Source: Sanguibacter keddieii DSM 10542
GTDB lineage: Bacteria; Actinomycetota; Actinomycetes; Actinomycetales; Cellulomonadaceae
Length of the DNA stretch: 64,000 bases
Direction: 5' to 3'
NCBI RefSeq assembly: GCF_000024925.1
Contig: NC_013521.1
Location: 2,170,001 to 2,234,000 of the forward strand
This document shows, piece by piece, positions 51,545-62,631 of this stretch. Positions within the stretch are counted from its first letter, which is position 1. Each line of letters opens with the position of its first letter. A program made the position numbers and the translations under genes. The notes under the pieces are model-generated. The model was not told where the DNA came from, searched no databases, and worked only from the letters and a program-made list of their open reading frames with translations.

Positions 51545-53098
51545 ATGGTGGCGCCCGTGAGACCCGCAAAGATCGAAGCCGACTCCAACCCGCTGCGCGA
51601 CGCGCGCGACCTGCGCCTGCCGCGCATCGCCGGACCGTCGGGTCTCGTGATCTTCGGCGTGACCGGCGACCTCGCCCGCAAGAAGCTCATGCCGGCGGTC
51701 TACGACCTCGCCAACCGTGGTCTACTGCCCCCCGGCTTCGCGCTCACCGGGTTCGCCCGCCGCGACTGGGAGGACCAGGACTTCGCCAAGGTCGTCCACG
51801 ACGCCGTCAAGGAGCACGCCCGCACGCCGTTCCGCGAGGACGTGTGGAACCAGCTCGCCGAGGGCATCCGGTTCGTCCAGGGGTCCTTCGACGACGACGA
51901 GGCCTTCGAGCGCCTGAGCCAGACCGTCGCAGCCCTCGACGAGGAGCGCGGCACCAAGGGCAACCACGCCTTCTACCTCTCGGTCCCGCCGAGCGCCTTC
52001 CCCGTCGTCTGCCGCCAGCTCGCCCGCTCGGGCCTGTCGAAGTCCCCCGAGGACGCCTGGCGCCGCGTGGTCATCGAGAAGCCCTTCGGCCACGACCTCG
52101 AGTCGGCCCGCGAGCTCAACGACGTGGTCTCCGAGGTGTTCGCCCCGGAGGACGTGTTCCGCATCGACCACTACCTCGGCAAGGAGACGGTCCAGAACCT
52201 CCTGGCGCTGCGCTTCGCCAACCAGATGTACGAGCCGATCTGGAACGCCAACTACGTCGACCACGTGCAGATCACCATGGCCGAGGACATCGGCATCGGC
52301 GGCCGCGCCGGGTACTACGACGGCATCGGCGCAGCCCGCGACGTCATCCAGAACCACCTGCTCCAGCTCCTCGCGCTCACCGCGATGGAAGAGCCCGTGT
52401 CGTTCGCCGCGGACGACCTCATCGCTGAGAAGATCAAGGTCCTCTCCGCGATGCGCCTGCCGCACGACCTCGGCAAGCACACCGCCCGCGGTCAGTACGA
52501 GTCCGGCTGGCAGGGCGGCGAAGAGGTCGTCGGCTACCTCGAGGAGGAGGGCACCGACCCCACCTCGACCACCGAGACCTTCGCCGCGATCCGCGTGGAC
52601 ATCGACACCCGTCGCTGGGCCGGCGTCCCGTTCTACCTGCGCACCGGCAAGCGCCTCGGCCGCCGCGTCACCGAGATCGCCGTCGTGTTCAAGAAGGCGC
52701 CGCACCTGCCCTTCGAGTCCACCGCCACGAGCGAGCTCGGGAAGAACGCGATCGTCATCCGCGTGCAGCCCGACGAGGGCATCACGCTGCGCCTGGGCGC
52801 CAAGGTCCCCGGCACCGCGATGGAGGTCCGCGACGTCACGATGGACTTCGGCTACGGCCACGCCTTCACCGAGTCCTCCCCCGAGGCCTACGAGCGCCTC
52901 ATCCTCGACGTGCTCCTCGGCGACCCGCCGCTGTTCCCCCGCCACGAGGAGGTCGAGCTCTCGTGGAAGATCCTCGACCCGATCACGGCCTTCTGGGAGA
53001 GCAAGGGCACCCCGGACGCCTACCGCTCGGGCACCTGGGGCCCGGACTCCGCCGACGAGATGCTCGCCCGCGACGGCCGGTCCTGGCGTCGGCCCTGA
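51545..53098 (+). CDS. zwf: Glucose-6-phosphate dehydrogenase
   Basis: A 517-residue NADP-dependent enzyme, first step of the oxidative pentose pathway. It has IFGVTGDLARKKLMPAVYDL (NADP loop), VVIEKPFGHDL, and the active-site RIDHYLGKETVQNLL. A GGAGAAG touches the ATG at 51545, which is too close for the usual spacing; GTG starts at 51548 and 51557 are alternatives. It is followed by opcA, its assembly/activity partner in actinobacteria. An additional in-frame GTG at 51512 is rejected as the family similarity starts later. Confidence 0.95.
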   Translation: MVAPVRPAKIEADSNPLRDARDLRLPRIAGPSGLVIFGVTGDLARKKLMPAVYDLANRGLLPPGFALTGFARRDWEDQDFAKVVHDAVKEHARTPFREDVWNQLAEGIRFVQGSFDDDEAFERLSQTVAALDEERGTKGNHAFYLSVPPSAFPVVCRQLARSGLSKSPEDAWRRVVIEKPFGHDLESARELNDVVSEVFAPEDVFRIDHYLGKETVQNLLALRFANQMYEPIWNANYVDHVQITMAEDIGIGGRAGYYDGIGAARDVIQNHLLQLLALTAMEEPVSFAADDLIAEKIKVLSAMRLPHDLGKHTARGQYESGWQGGEEVVGYLEEEGTDPTSTTETFAAIRVDIDTRRWAGVPFYLRTGKRLGRRVTEIAVVFKKAPHLPFESTATSELGKNAIVIRVQPDEGITLRLGAKVPGTAMEVRDVTMDFGYGHAFTESSPEAYERLILDVLLGDPPLFPRHEEVELSWKILDPITAFWESKGTPDAYRSGTWGPDSADEMLARDGRSWRRP

Positions 53099-53137
53099 CC
53101 TGCGCCCCGGACCTGAAGACCTGAAAAGAGAGATCAC

Positions 53138-54058
53138 ATGATCATCGACATGCCGGAGACGACCGTCAGCTCGGTCGCGCGCCGTCTCATCAAGATCCGC
53201 GAGGAGGGCGGCGCGATCGCCCTCGGACGCGTCCTCACCCTCGTGATCGTCGCCGACGAGAAGGAGATCGAGGAGGCGGTCGACGCGGCCAACGACGCGA
53301 GCCGCGAGCACCCGTGCCGCATCGTCGTCGTCTCGACCGCCGACGGCCGACCCGACCGCCTCGACGCGGAGATCCGCGTGGGCGGTGACGCTGGGGCGAG
53401 CGAGGTCATCGTCCTGCGCCCGTCGTCCGTCGTCGCCCAGCACCCCGACACGCTCATCATGCCGCTGCTGCTGCCCGACGCACCGATCGTCGCCTGGTGG
53501 CCCAACGAGGTCCCCGACAGCCCGTCGACCGACCTCGTGGGCCAGATGGCCAAGATCCGCATCACCGACAGCCTCAAGTGCTCGTCGCCGAGCGAGACGC
53601 TCGAGACGCTGCGCGAGAACCACCAGCCGGGCGACATCGACCTCTCGTGGACCCGCGTCACCGTCTGGCGCGGCCTGCTCGCGGCGATGCTCGACCAGCC
53701 GCCCTACGAGCCCGTCACCGGCGTCACCGTCGAGGGCTCCGAGTCGCACACGTCGGTCGACCTCCTCGGCGCCTGGCTCGCCGAGAAGCTCCGCTGCCCG
53801 GTGACCATCAACCGGAACCAGGACGAGCTCGCGATCACCCGCGTCGTGCTGCACCGCAAGACCGGCGACATCGTGCTCGACCGTCCCGACGGCCGCGTGG
53901 CCACGCTGACCCAGCCGGGCCAGCCGGACCACCGGATCACCCTCCCGGTGCGCTCGCTCCGCGAGTGCCTGTCCGAGGAGCTCCGGCGCCTCGACCCCGA
54001 CGAGGTCTACGGCGAGGTCCTCTCCAAGGGCCTGCCGCGTCTGACGGCCGACGCATGA
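53138..54058 (+). CDS. opcA: Glucose-6-phosphate dehydrogenase assembly protein OpcA
   Basis: A 306-residue OpcA. It is recognised by MPETTVSSVARRLIKIREEG at the start, VLTLVIVADEKEIEEAVDAA, and LPDAPIVAWWPNEVP, and by its place between zwf and pgl. OpcA promotes correct assembly and activity of Zwf in cyanobacteria and actinobacteria. It ends with its TGA inside the pgl start (four-base overlap). Confidence 0.94.
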   Translation: MIIDMPETTVSSVARRLIKIREEGGAIALGRVLTLVIVADEKEIEEAVDAANDASREHPCRIVVVSTADGRPDRLDAEIRVGGDAGASEVIVLRPSSVVAQHPDTLIMPLLLPDAPIVAWWPNEVPDSPSTDLVGQMAKIRITDSLKCSSPSETLETLRENHQPGDIDLSWTRVTVWRGLLAAMLDQPPYEPVTGVTVEGSESHTSVDLLGAWLAEKLRCPVTINRNQDELAITRVVLHRKTGDIVLDRPDGRVATLTQPGQPDHRITLPVRSLRECLSEELRRLDPDEVYGEVLSKGLPRLTADA

Positions 54059-54801
54059 GCCTGCAGTCACGGCTCGTCGTCGTCCACCCCGACGCGCAGG
54101 TGCTCGCCGAGGCGGCCGCGTCGCGCCTGCTGACGCGGATCCTCGACCTGCAGTCGGTCCGCTCCCCCGTCCACGTGGTCCTCACCGGCGGCACCGTGGG
54201 CATCAAGACCCTCGCGGCCGTCGCGGCGAACCCCGTACGGGACGCGGTCGACTGGACCGGCGTGCACCTCTGGTGGGGCGACGAGCGCTACCTCCCGGCC
54301 GGTGACGCCGACCGCAACGAGACGCAGGCACGCGAGGCGCTCCTCGACCACCTCGACGTGCTCCCCGCGGACAACGTGCACGCCATGCCGTCCACCGACG
54401 GTGAGCACGACGTCGACGAGGCCGCGGCCGCGTACGCCGAAGAGCTCGCGCGCTACGCCCCCGAGGGAGCCAGCGCACCGGTCTTCGACATCACGCTGCT
54501 CGGCATGGGCCCCGACGCGCACGTCGCGTCGCTGTTCCCCGGCCACCCCGGCGGGACCGTCACCGGTCAGAGCACCGTGGGTGTGCGGAGCTCACCGAAG
54601 CCGCCGCCCGAGCGCGTCTCCCTCACCTTCGAGACCATCCAGGCCTCGCACGAGGTGTGGATCATCGCCGCAGGCGCAGAGAAGGCCGACGCGGTGAAGG
54701 CCGGGCTCGACGGCGCCGACAAGGCCGAGGCTCCTGTCGCGGCCGCCGTGGGCGCGCAGCTGACGCTCTGGCTCCTGGACTCCGCGGCTGCCGGGCGCTG
54801 A
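54055..54801 (+). CDS. pgl: 6-phosphogluconolactonase
   Basis: A 248-residue DevB-type lactonase that hydrolyses 6-phosphogluconolactone. VHVVLTGGTVGIKTLAAVAA, VHLWWGDERYLPAGDADRNE (the WGDER catalytic block), and ITLLGMGPDAHVASLFPGHP are the family signatures. Start ATG overlaps opcA. It ends 58 bases before a 16-base perfect terminator stem. Confidence 0.95.
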   Translation: MSLQSRLVVVHPDAQVLAEAAASRLLTRILDLQSVRSPVHVVLTGGTVGIKTLAAVAANPVRDAVDWTGVHLWWGDERYLPAGDADRNETQAREALLDHLDVLPADNVHAMPSTDGEHDVDEAAAAYAEELARYAPEGASAPVFDITLLGMGPDAHVASLFPGHPGGTVTGQSTVGVRSSPKPPPERVSLTFETIQASHEVWIIAAGAEKADAVKAGLDGADKAEAPVAAAVGAQLTLWLLDSAAAGR

Positions 54802-54859
54802 CCGGTCTCACCTGAGGACCGGCACCGCACGACGACCCCCACAGCACCTGCTGCGCACG

Positions 54860-54899
54860 CGACGAAGGGCGAGACCTCTCACCGTCTCGCCCTTCGTCG
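54860..54899. terminator. Terminator after pgl
   Basis: A 16-base perfect stem: arms CGACGAAGGGCGAGAC (54860-54875) and GTCTCGCCCTTCGTCG (54884-54899) around an 8-base loop. It closes the pentose cluster and is palindromic, so it could act on both strands. Confidence 0.85.
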
Positions 54900-54948
54900 T
54901 GCGGGGGGGCTGAGCAGGCGTCGCGCAGACATCTCCCAGGACGACGGC

Positions 54949-54987
54949 GGGGCTGGTGCCGGCAGCGTGGGCTGCGGCACCAGCCCC
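54949..54987. terminator. Terminator after rbpA
   Basis: Perfect 13-base arms GGGGCTGGTGCCG (54949-54961) and CGGCACCAGCCCC (54975-54987), just past the rbpA stop on the minus strand. Together with the previous hairpin it makes a double barrier between convergent operons. Confidence 0.8.
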
Positions 54988-55010
54988 GTCGGGTGGTGTG
55001 GTGCGTCGGG

Positions 55011-55361
55011 TCAGCGGCCCCCGCGGCGGGCGCGCAGGGACGCGAGAGCCTCGTCGAGGAGGGCGACGCCGTCCTCCTCGGAGCGGCGCTCCTTCACGTA
55101 CGCGAGGTGCGTCTTGTACGGCTCGTTGCGCACGAGGGGCGGCGGGTTCTCCGCGTCCTGGCCGCCCGGGTAGCCGCACCGGGTGCAGTCCCAGGTCTCG
55201 GGGGCCTGGGCGTTGCTCTCGATCGAGAAGCTCGGACGGGTCTCGTGCCCGTTCGCGCAGTAGTAGGTGACGACGAAGCGTGGCGCCATGGCGCCGCGCT
55301 GCTCCTCGCCCATGGGTCCTGCTCCAACTCGCGATCCTCGGATCGCACTACCACCGGCCAC
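55011..55361 (-). CDS. rbpA: RNA polymerase-binding protein RbpA
   Basis: A 116-residue RbpA that binds the sigma-A/RNA polymerase complex and aids promoter opening. The start is the GTG at 55361, preceded by GGAG eight bases away, giving VAGGSAIRGSRVGAGPMGEE, the family's characteristic N-terminus; a shorter frame beginning at MGEEQRG would lose it. The zinc knuckle has VTYYCANGHETRPSF and WDCTRCGYPGGQDA. The C-terminal YKTHLAYVKERRSEEDG is the sigma-interaction region. Confidence 0.93.
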   Translation of the reverse strand: MAGGSAIRGSRVGAGPMGEEQRGAMAPRFVVTYYCANGHETRPSFSIESNAQAPETWDCTRCGYPGGQDAENPPPLVRNEPYKTHLAYVKERRSEEDGVALLDEALASLRARRGGR

Positions 55362-55392
55362 TGTGCCGCTCCTGCCAGAGATGGATGGGCGG

Positions 55393-55644
55393 TCAGATGC
55401 CCGTGTCGACCTTGGTGATGAGCCCGAGGAGGACCACCACGACGAACCAGGTGAGCGCGAAGCCCACGGTGATGCGGTTGAGGTTGCGCTCTGCGACACC
55501 CGAGGAGCCGACGCTGCTCGAGACGCCGCCGCCGAACATGTCAGACAGCCCGCCGCCCTTGCCCTTGTGCATGAGGATGAGCAGGATCAGGAAGCCGCTC
55601 GTGAGGACGAGCAGGACCTGGAGCGCGATACGCAGGATGTCCAC
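55393..55644 (-). CDS. secG: Preprotein translocase subunit SecG
   Basis: An 83-residue subunit of SecYEG. Two membrane helices, LRIALQVLLVLTSGFLILLI and ITVGFALTWFVVVVLLGLI, flank the conserved loop LMHKGKGGGLSDMFGGGVSS. It begins at the GTG at 55644 with GGAAGAAC upstream. It is the last of the gap-pgk-tpiA-secG run. Confidence 0.94.
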   Translation of the reverse strand: MDILRIALQVLLVLTSGFLILLILMHKGKGGGLSDMFGGGVSSSVGSSGVAERNLNRITVGFALTWFVVVVLLGLITKVDTGI

Positions 55645-55853
55645 AGACTTGTTCTTCCCTCTACATCGGTGAGGCGCTCCCGGAGGAGCACCGGTTCTCA
55701 GCGGCGGTGCGGCGGCAACCCGTGCCGTGCTGGACCAGCAGGTCCGGCGTGCGCAGGTGACGGACGCCACCGTCCGTGCCGTCTACCAGGATAGACCACC
55801 ACGCGCCCGTCGAGCGCGAGGCACCCCGGAGCCGTCCCCGGCCGGGGACGACT

Positions 55854-55887
55854 CAGGGGTGGCACCGGTCCCCCGGCACCACCCCTG
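55854..55887 (-). terminator. Hairpin downstream of tpiA
   Basis: 9-base arms CAGGGGTGG (55854-55862) and CCACCCCTG (55879-55887) follow the tpiA stop on the minus strand. A separate 16-base perfect palindrome GTCCCCGGCCGGGGAC lies at 55834-55849. Confidence 0.65.
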
Positions 55888-55899
55888 CGTCAGAGCGGG

Positions 55900-56694
55900 T
55901 CAGCTCGCGGCGGCAGCCTTGAACTGGGCGATCTTGGCGAACTCCTCGGCGTCGAGGCTGGCGCCTCCGACGAGGGCGCCGTCGACGTCCGTCTCCTTCA
56001 TGAGCTCGGCGATCGACGAGGACTTGACCGAACCGCCGTAGAGCACGCGGACGGCGTCGGCGACGTCGGCCGAGTAGAGCTCGGCGAGGCGGACGCGGAT
56101 CGCGCCGGCGACCTCCTGAGCGTCCTGCGGGGTGGCGACCTCACCGGTGCCGATGGCCCAGACGGGCTCGTAGGCGATGACGACCTTGGCGGCGTCTTCG
56201 GCCGAGAAGCCCTCGAGCGCACCGTCGACCTGGGCGAGCGTGTGCGAGACCTGGTCTCCGGCCTTGCGGACCTCGAGGGGCTCGCCGACGCAGATGATCG
56301 GGATGATGCCGTGGGCCAGGGCGGCCTTCGACTTCGCGTTGACGAGGGCGTCGTCCTCGTTGTGGTACTGGCGGCGCTCCGAGTGGCCCACGGCCACGTA
56401 GGTGACGCCGAGCTTGCTGAGGAACACCGGCGAGATCTCACCGGTGTAGGCGCCCGAGACGTGCTGCGAGACGTCCTGCGCACCGTAGGTGAGCTCGAGC
56501 TTGTCGGCGTCGACGAGCGTCTGGACGCTGCGGAGGTCGGTGAACGGCGCGAGGACGGTCACCTCGACCTGCGAGAAGTCGTGCTTGGCGTCCTTGAGGG
56601 CCCAGGCGAGCTTCTGCACCAGGTGGATGGCCTCCTGGTGGTCCTGGTTCATCTTCCAGTTGCCGGCGATGAGGGGCGTACGGGCGTTGGCCAT
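55900..56694 (-). CDS. tpiA: Triosephosphate isomerase
   Basis: A 264-residue TIM barrel interconverting DHAP and G3[10 protein letters not shown] (Asn, Lys), [12 protein letters not shown] (His), [18 protein letters not shown] (catalytic Glu) and [11 protein letters not shown] (phosphate loop) are all present. ATG at 56694 starts [11 protein letters not shown]. Confidence 0.96.
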   Translation of the reverse strand: MANARTPLIAGNWKMNQDHQEAIHLVQKLAWALKDAKHDFSQVEVTVLAPFTDLRSVQTLVDADKLELTYGAQDVSQHVSGAYTGEISPVFLSKLGVTYVAVGHSERRQYHNEDDALVNAKSKAALAHGIIPIICVGEPLEVRKAGDQVSHTLAQVDGALEGFSAEDAAKVVIAYEPVWAIGTGEVATPQDAQEVAGAIRVRLAELYSADVADAVRVLYGGSVKSSSIAELMKETDVDGALVGGASLDAEEFAKIAQFKAAAAS

Positions 56695-56857
56695 GTGGTC
56701 CTGCCTTCGTGAGTCGGGATGGTGGGGCGAGGACAGCGCGGTCGGCTGTGCGTGCACAGGCCGCTGCGGCTGCCCTCGCCGGTAGTTCAGAGGTGCCGGT
56801 AGATCGGTGGAGCCGGTCGTTCAGGCGCCGGTCGTCCAGAGGTGCTGAGAGCTGGTC

Positions 56858-58057
56858 TCAGGAGTCGAGGACGGCGATCCCCGGGAGGGACTTGCCCTCG
56901 AGGAACTCGAGGCTCGCGCCGCCACCGGTCGAGATGTGGCTGAAGCCGGCCTCGTCGAAGCCGAGGATGCGCACAGCCGCGGCGGAGTCGCCACCGCCGA
57001 CGATCGTGAAGGCGCCGTTGCTGGTCGCGTCGACGAGCGCCTGGGCGACGGCACGGGTTCCACCGGAGAACGCCTCGAACTCGAACACGCCGGCCGGTCC
57101 GTTCCAGACGGCCGTCTTGGCGTCGACGATCTTCGACGCGAAGAGCTTCTGCGACTCGGGGCCGATGTCGAGCCCGATCTTGCCGTCGGGGATGGCGTCG
57201 GCGGCGACGACGGTCGCGGGCGAGTCTGCCTTGAACTCGTCGGCGACGAGGATGTCGACGGGCAGGACGATCTCCACGCCGGCCTTCTCGGCGTCGGCGA
57301 GGTAGCCCTTGACGGTCTCGACCTGGTCTTCCTCGAGGAGCGAGTTGCCCACCGAGTAGCCCTTGGCGGCGAGGAAGGTGAAGAGCATGCCGCCACCGAT
57401 GAGGAGGCGGTCTGCCTTGGTGATGAGGTTGCCGATGACGCCGAGCTTGTCGGAGACCTTCGAGCCGCCGAGGACGACCACGTACGGGCGCTCGGGGTTG
57501 TCGGTGGCCTTCTTCAGCGACTCGACCTCCTTGAGGACGAGCGAGCCGACGGCGGACGGGAGGACCTGGGCGACGTCGTAGACGGACGCCTGCTTGCGGT
57601 GCACGACGCCGAAGCCGTCGGAGACGTAGAAGTCCGCGAGGCCGGCGAGGTCGGCCGCGAGGCTCTTGCGCTCGGACTCGTCCTTGGAGGTCTCGCGCGG
57701 GTCGAAGCGGATGTTCTCGAGGAGGGCGACCTCGCCCTCGCCGAGGGCCGCGACGGTGGCCTTGGCGGACTCGCCGACGGTGTCCTCCGCGAGGGTCACG
57801 GGGGCGCCGAGGAGCTCGCCGAGGCGGGCTGCGACGGGCGCGAGCGAGTACTTGTCCTCGGGAGCACCCTTGGGGCGGCCGAGGTGCGCCGTGACGACGA
57901 CCTTCGCGCCGGCCTCGACGAGCGAGGAGAGGGTGGGGAGCGCGGCGCGGATGCGGCCGTCGTCGGTGATCGTGGTGCCGTCGAGCGGCACGTTGAAGTC
58001 GGAGCGGACGAGAACGCGCTTGCCGCGCAGGTCGCCGAGGTCCTTGATCGTCTTCAT
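56858..58057 (-). CDS. pgk: Phosphoglycerate kinase
   Basis: A 399-residue glycolytic kinase making ATP and 3-phosphoglycerate from 1,3-bisphosphoglycerate. [15 protein letters not shown] (RxDFNVP), [27 protein letters not shown], and [10 protein letters not shown] are the family's nucleotide and substrate loops. It lies 163 bases upstream of tpiA and 130 after gap, with a perfect hairpin before it. Confidence 0.96.
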   Translation of the reverse strand: MKTIKDLGDLRGKRVLVRSDFNVPLDGTTITDDGRIRAALPTLSSLVEAGAKVVVTAHLGRPKGAPEDKYSLAPVAARLGELLGAPVTLAEDTVGESAKATVAALGEGEVALLENIRFDPRETSKDESERKSLAADLAGLADFYVSDGFGVVHRKQASVYDVAQVLPSAVGSLVLKEVESLKKATDNPERPYVVVLGGSKVSDKLGVIGNLITKADRLLIGGGMLFTFLAAKGYSVGNSLLEEDQVETVKGYLADAEKAGVEIVLPVDILVADEFKADSPATVVAADAIPDGKIGLDIGPESQKLFASKIVDAKTAVWNGPAGVFEFEAFSGGTRAVAQALVDATSNGAFTIVGGGDSAAAVRILGFDEAGFSHISTGGGASLEFLEGKSLPGIAVLDS

Positions 58058-58090
58058 GGGTACTCCAGGTTCAGGGGGCGGACATGAGAA

Positions 58091-58139
58091 CGTCCGCGTG
58101 AGTGACGGCGCCAGAAGGCTCTCATCACTCACGCGGACG
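58091..58139 (-). terminator. 15-base inverted repeat between gap and pgk
   Basis: CGTCCGCGTGAGTGA (58091-58105) and TCACTCACGCGGACG (58125-58139) pair perfectly with a 19-base loop. Being between gap and pgk it may terminate part of the transcripts or mark an RNA-processing site, allowing more gap than pgk mRNA. Confidence 0.65.
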
Positions 58140-58187
58140 GTTCAGCGAGCTCGGGTGGTCACCCGTGACTCAGGGATTCGCAGCGAG

Positions 58188-60659
<2,472 letters not shown>

Positions 60660-61631
60660 TCACCGCGTGAGCGCGCCGACGTCGCCCAGGAAGTCGTCGA
60701 ACACGTCGCGGTAGGCGGCGGCGAGCCGCAGCGCGTCGTGCCGGGGCGTGCCGTCGCCGCGGCGCACCTGCCGCATGAGCAGCTTGGCGCCCATCTGCTC
60801 GACCTCGACGAGCAGCAGCTCCGGGTCGTCGACGGCAGCGGGGTCGGCGACGACGGCGTCGACCTGGAGGTCGGGGGCGTGCCGGGAGAGCGCCCGCAGG
60901 TGCTCGACCGTGGTCATCCCGTGCGTCTCGTCGGTCTCGCTCGACAGGTTGAGGGTGAGGCACCGGCGCGCCCGCGTGGTCACGAGGGCCTCGGCGAGCT
61001 CGGGGACCAGCAGGTGCGGCATCACCGAGGAGAACCACGAGCCCGGGCCGAGCACGATCCAGTCGGCGTCCATCACGGCCTCGACGGCCTTGGGGTGCGC
61101 GGGCGGGTCCGCGGGGATGAGCCGGATGTTCTCGACGCGCCCGGCCGTCGACCCGACGGCCGACTGGCCGACGATCGTGGTGAGCGCGCCGTCGCGGAGC
61201 ACGTCGGCCTCGATGGACAGCGGCACGGAGGCCATCGGGAGGACCCGACCGCGGGCGCCGAGCAGACGGCCGACCCAGTCGAGACCCTCGACCGGGTCGT
61301 CGAGCAGCTCCCACAGCGCGACGATGAGCAGGTTGCCGACGGCGTGCTGGTCGAGGTCGCCCTTGGACGTGAAGCGGTGCTGGAGCAGGTCGCGCCACGT
61401 CCGCCCCCACTCGGAGTCGTCGCACAGCGCGGCGAGCGCCATCCGCAGGTCGCCCGGAGGGAGCACGCCGAGCTCCTCGCGCAGACGCCCCGACGAGCCG
61501 CCGTCGTCCGCAACCGTCACGACCGCCGTGAGGCGGTCCGACATGAGCCGCAGGGCCGACAGGCTCGCCGAGAGGCCGTGGCCCCCGCCGAGCGCGACGA
61601 CCGAGAGCGCGTCCCCCGACCCCACGGTCAT
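60660..61631 (-). CDS. yvcK: Gluconeogenesis factor YvcK (CofD-like)
   Basis: A 323-residue YvcK. VVALGGGHGLSASLSALRLM, VVTVADDGGSSGRLREELG and DWIVLGPGSWFSSVMPHLLV are the family blocks. In Bacillus it is a UDP-sugar-binding regulator of envelope and central metabolism. The ATG overlaps the rapZ stop by four bases. Confidence 0.95.
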   Translation of the reverse strand: MTVGSGDALSVVALGGGHGLSASLSALRLMSDRLTAVVTVADDGGSSGRLREELGVLPPGDLRMALAALCDDSEWGRTWRDLLQHRFTSKGDLDQHAVGNLLIVALWELLDDPVEGLDWVGRLLGARGRVLPMASVPLSIEADVLRDGALTTIVGQSAVGSTAGRVENIRLIPADPPAHPKAVEAVMDADWIVLGPGSWFSSVMPHLLVPELAEALVTTRARRCLTLNLSSETDETHGMTTVEHLRALSRHAPDLQVDAVVADPAAVDDPELLLVEVEQMGAKLLMRQVRRGDGTPRHDALRLAAAYRDVFDDFLGDVGALTR

Positions 61632-62572
61632 TCCTTGCCGAGGTCTCGCGCGGTGACCGCCACCCGGTGGCCGCGGTCGCGCAGGCGCTGGGCGATCTCC
61701 TCGCTGGTCGCGACCGAGCGGTGCTTGCCGCCGGTGCAGCCGATGGCGATGGTCACGTAGCGCTTCTCCTCGTTGAGGTACCCGGAGAGCACCGGCTCGA
61801 GCGCGTCGACGTAGCGCTCGATGAACTCGAGGGCGCCCGGGCGGGCCAGCACGAAGTCGCGGACCGGGGCGTCGCGGCCGGTGAGGTGGCGCAGCTCGGT
61901 GATCCAGTACGGGTTGGACAGGAAGCGCATGTCGACCACGTGGTCGGCGTCGAGCGGGATCCCGTACTTGAAGCCGAAGGACACGACGTTGATGCGCAGG
62001 GTCTCCTGCGCCTGGCCGGTCTCGGCGACGCTGCGGCGGACCTCGCGGGCGAGGTCGTGGACGTTGAGCTCGGAGGTGTCGATGAGGACGTCGGCGCGGT
62101 CGCGCATCGCCGAGAGCAGCTGGCGCTCGATGCCGATCCCGTCGAGGATGCGCCCCTCGCCCTGCAGCGGGTGCGGGCGGCGGACCTGCTCGAAGCGGCG
62201 GACGAGCACCTCGTCGGAGGAGTCGACGAAGAGGATGCGGTACGGGATGCCGCGCTTGCGGAACCGGGCGAGCACCTCGGTGAGGTCGTTGAAGAACTCA
62301 CGGCCGCGCACGTCGACGACGGCGCCGACGCGGGTGATCGCGGAGCCGGCGCGCGTCATCATGTCCACGAGCGGCACGAGCATCTTGGGCGGAAGGTTGT
62401 CGACCACGTACCAGTCGAGGTCCTCGAGGACCATCGCGGCACGCGAGCGACCAGCACCCGACATGCCCGTGATGATGAGCACCTCGCTCGTCTCCGGTTC
62501 CGGAGGGTGCGTGACGGCTTCGACCTGCGGGATCCCTGAGGGGACGGTCTTCGGAGCGACGTCGTCAGTCAT
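61628..62572 (-). CDS. rapZ: RNase adapter RapZ (YvcJ-like)
   Basis: A 314-residue nucleotide-binding protein. The P-loop is IITGMSGAGRSRAAMVLEDL (GxSGxGxS), DWYVVDNLPPKMLVPL follows, and FGFKYGIPLDADHVVDMRFL and IGCTGGKHRSVATSEEIAQR mark the C-terminal domain. RapZ binds small RNAs in E. coli; in Gram-positives its role is unsettled. It overlaps yvcK and follows uvrC by 59 bases. Confidence 0.95.
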   Translation of the reverse strand: MTDDVAPKTVPSGIPQVEAVTHPPEPETSEVLIITGMSGAGRSRAAMVLEDLDWYVVDNLPPKMLVPLVDMMTRAGSAITRVGAVVDVRGREFFNDLTEVLARFRKRGIPYRILFVDSSDEVLVRRFEQVRRPHPLQGEGRILDGIGIERQLLSAMRDRADVLIDTSELNVHDLAREVRRSVAETGQAQETLRINVVSFGFKYGIPLDADHVVDMRFLSNPYWITELRHLTGRDAPVRDFVLARPGALEFIERYVDALEPVLSGYLNEEKRYVTIAIGCTGGKHRSVATSEEIAQRLRDRGHRVAVTARDLGKE

Positions 62573-62631
62573 GCCCCAAGCATGCCAGGCATCGGGAGGT
62601 GACTCACCCGCAGGTCGGTCGCAGCCGCAGG

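Noticed and set aside
51722-54070. A 782-codon minus-strand open frame opposite zwf and opcA
   Set aside because: It is an antisense shadow of two well-supported genes.
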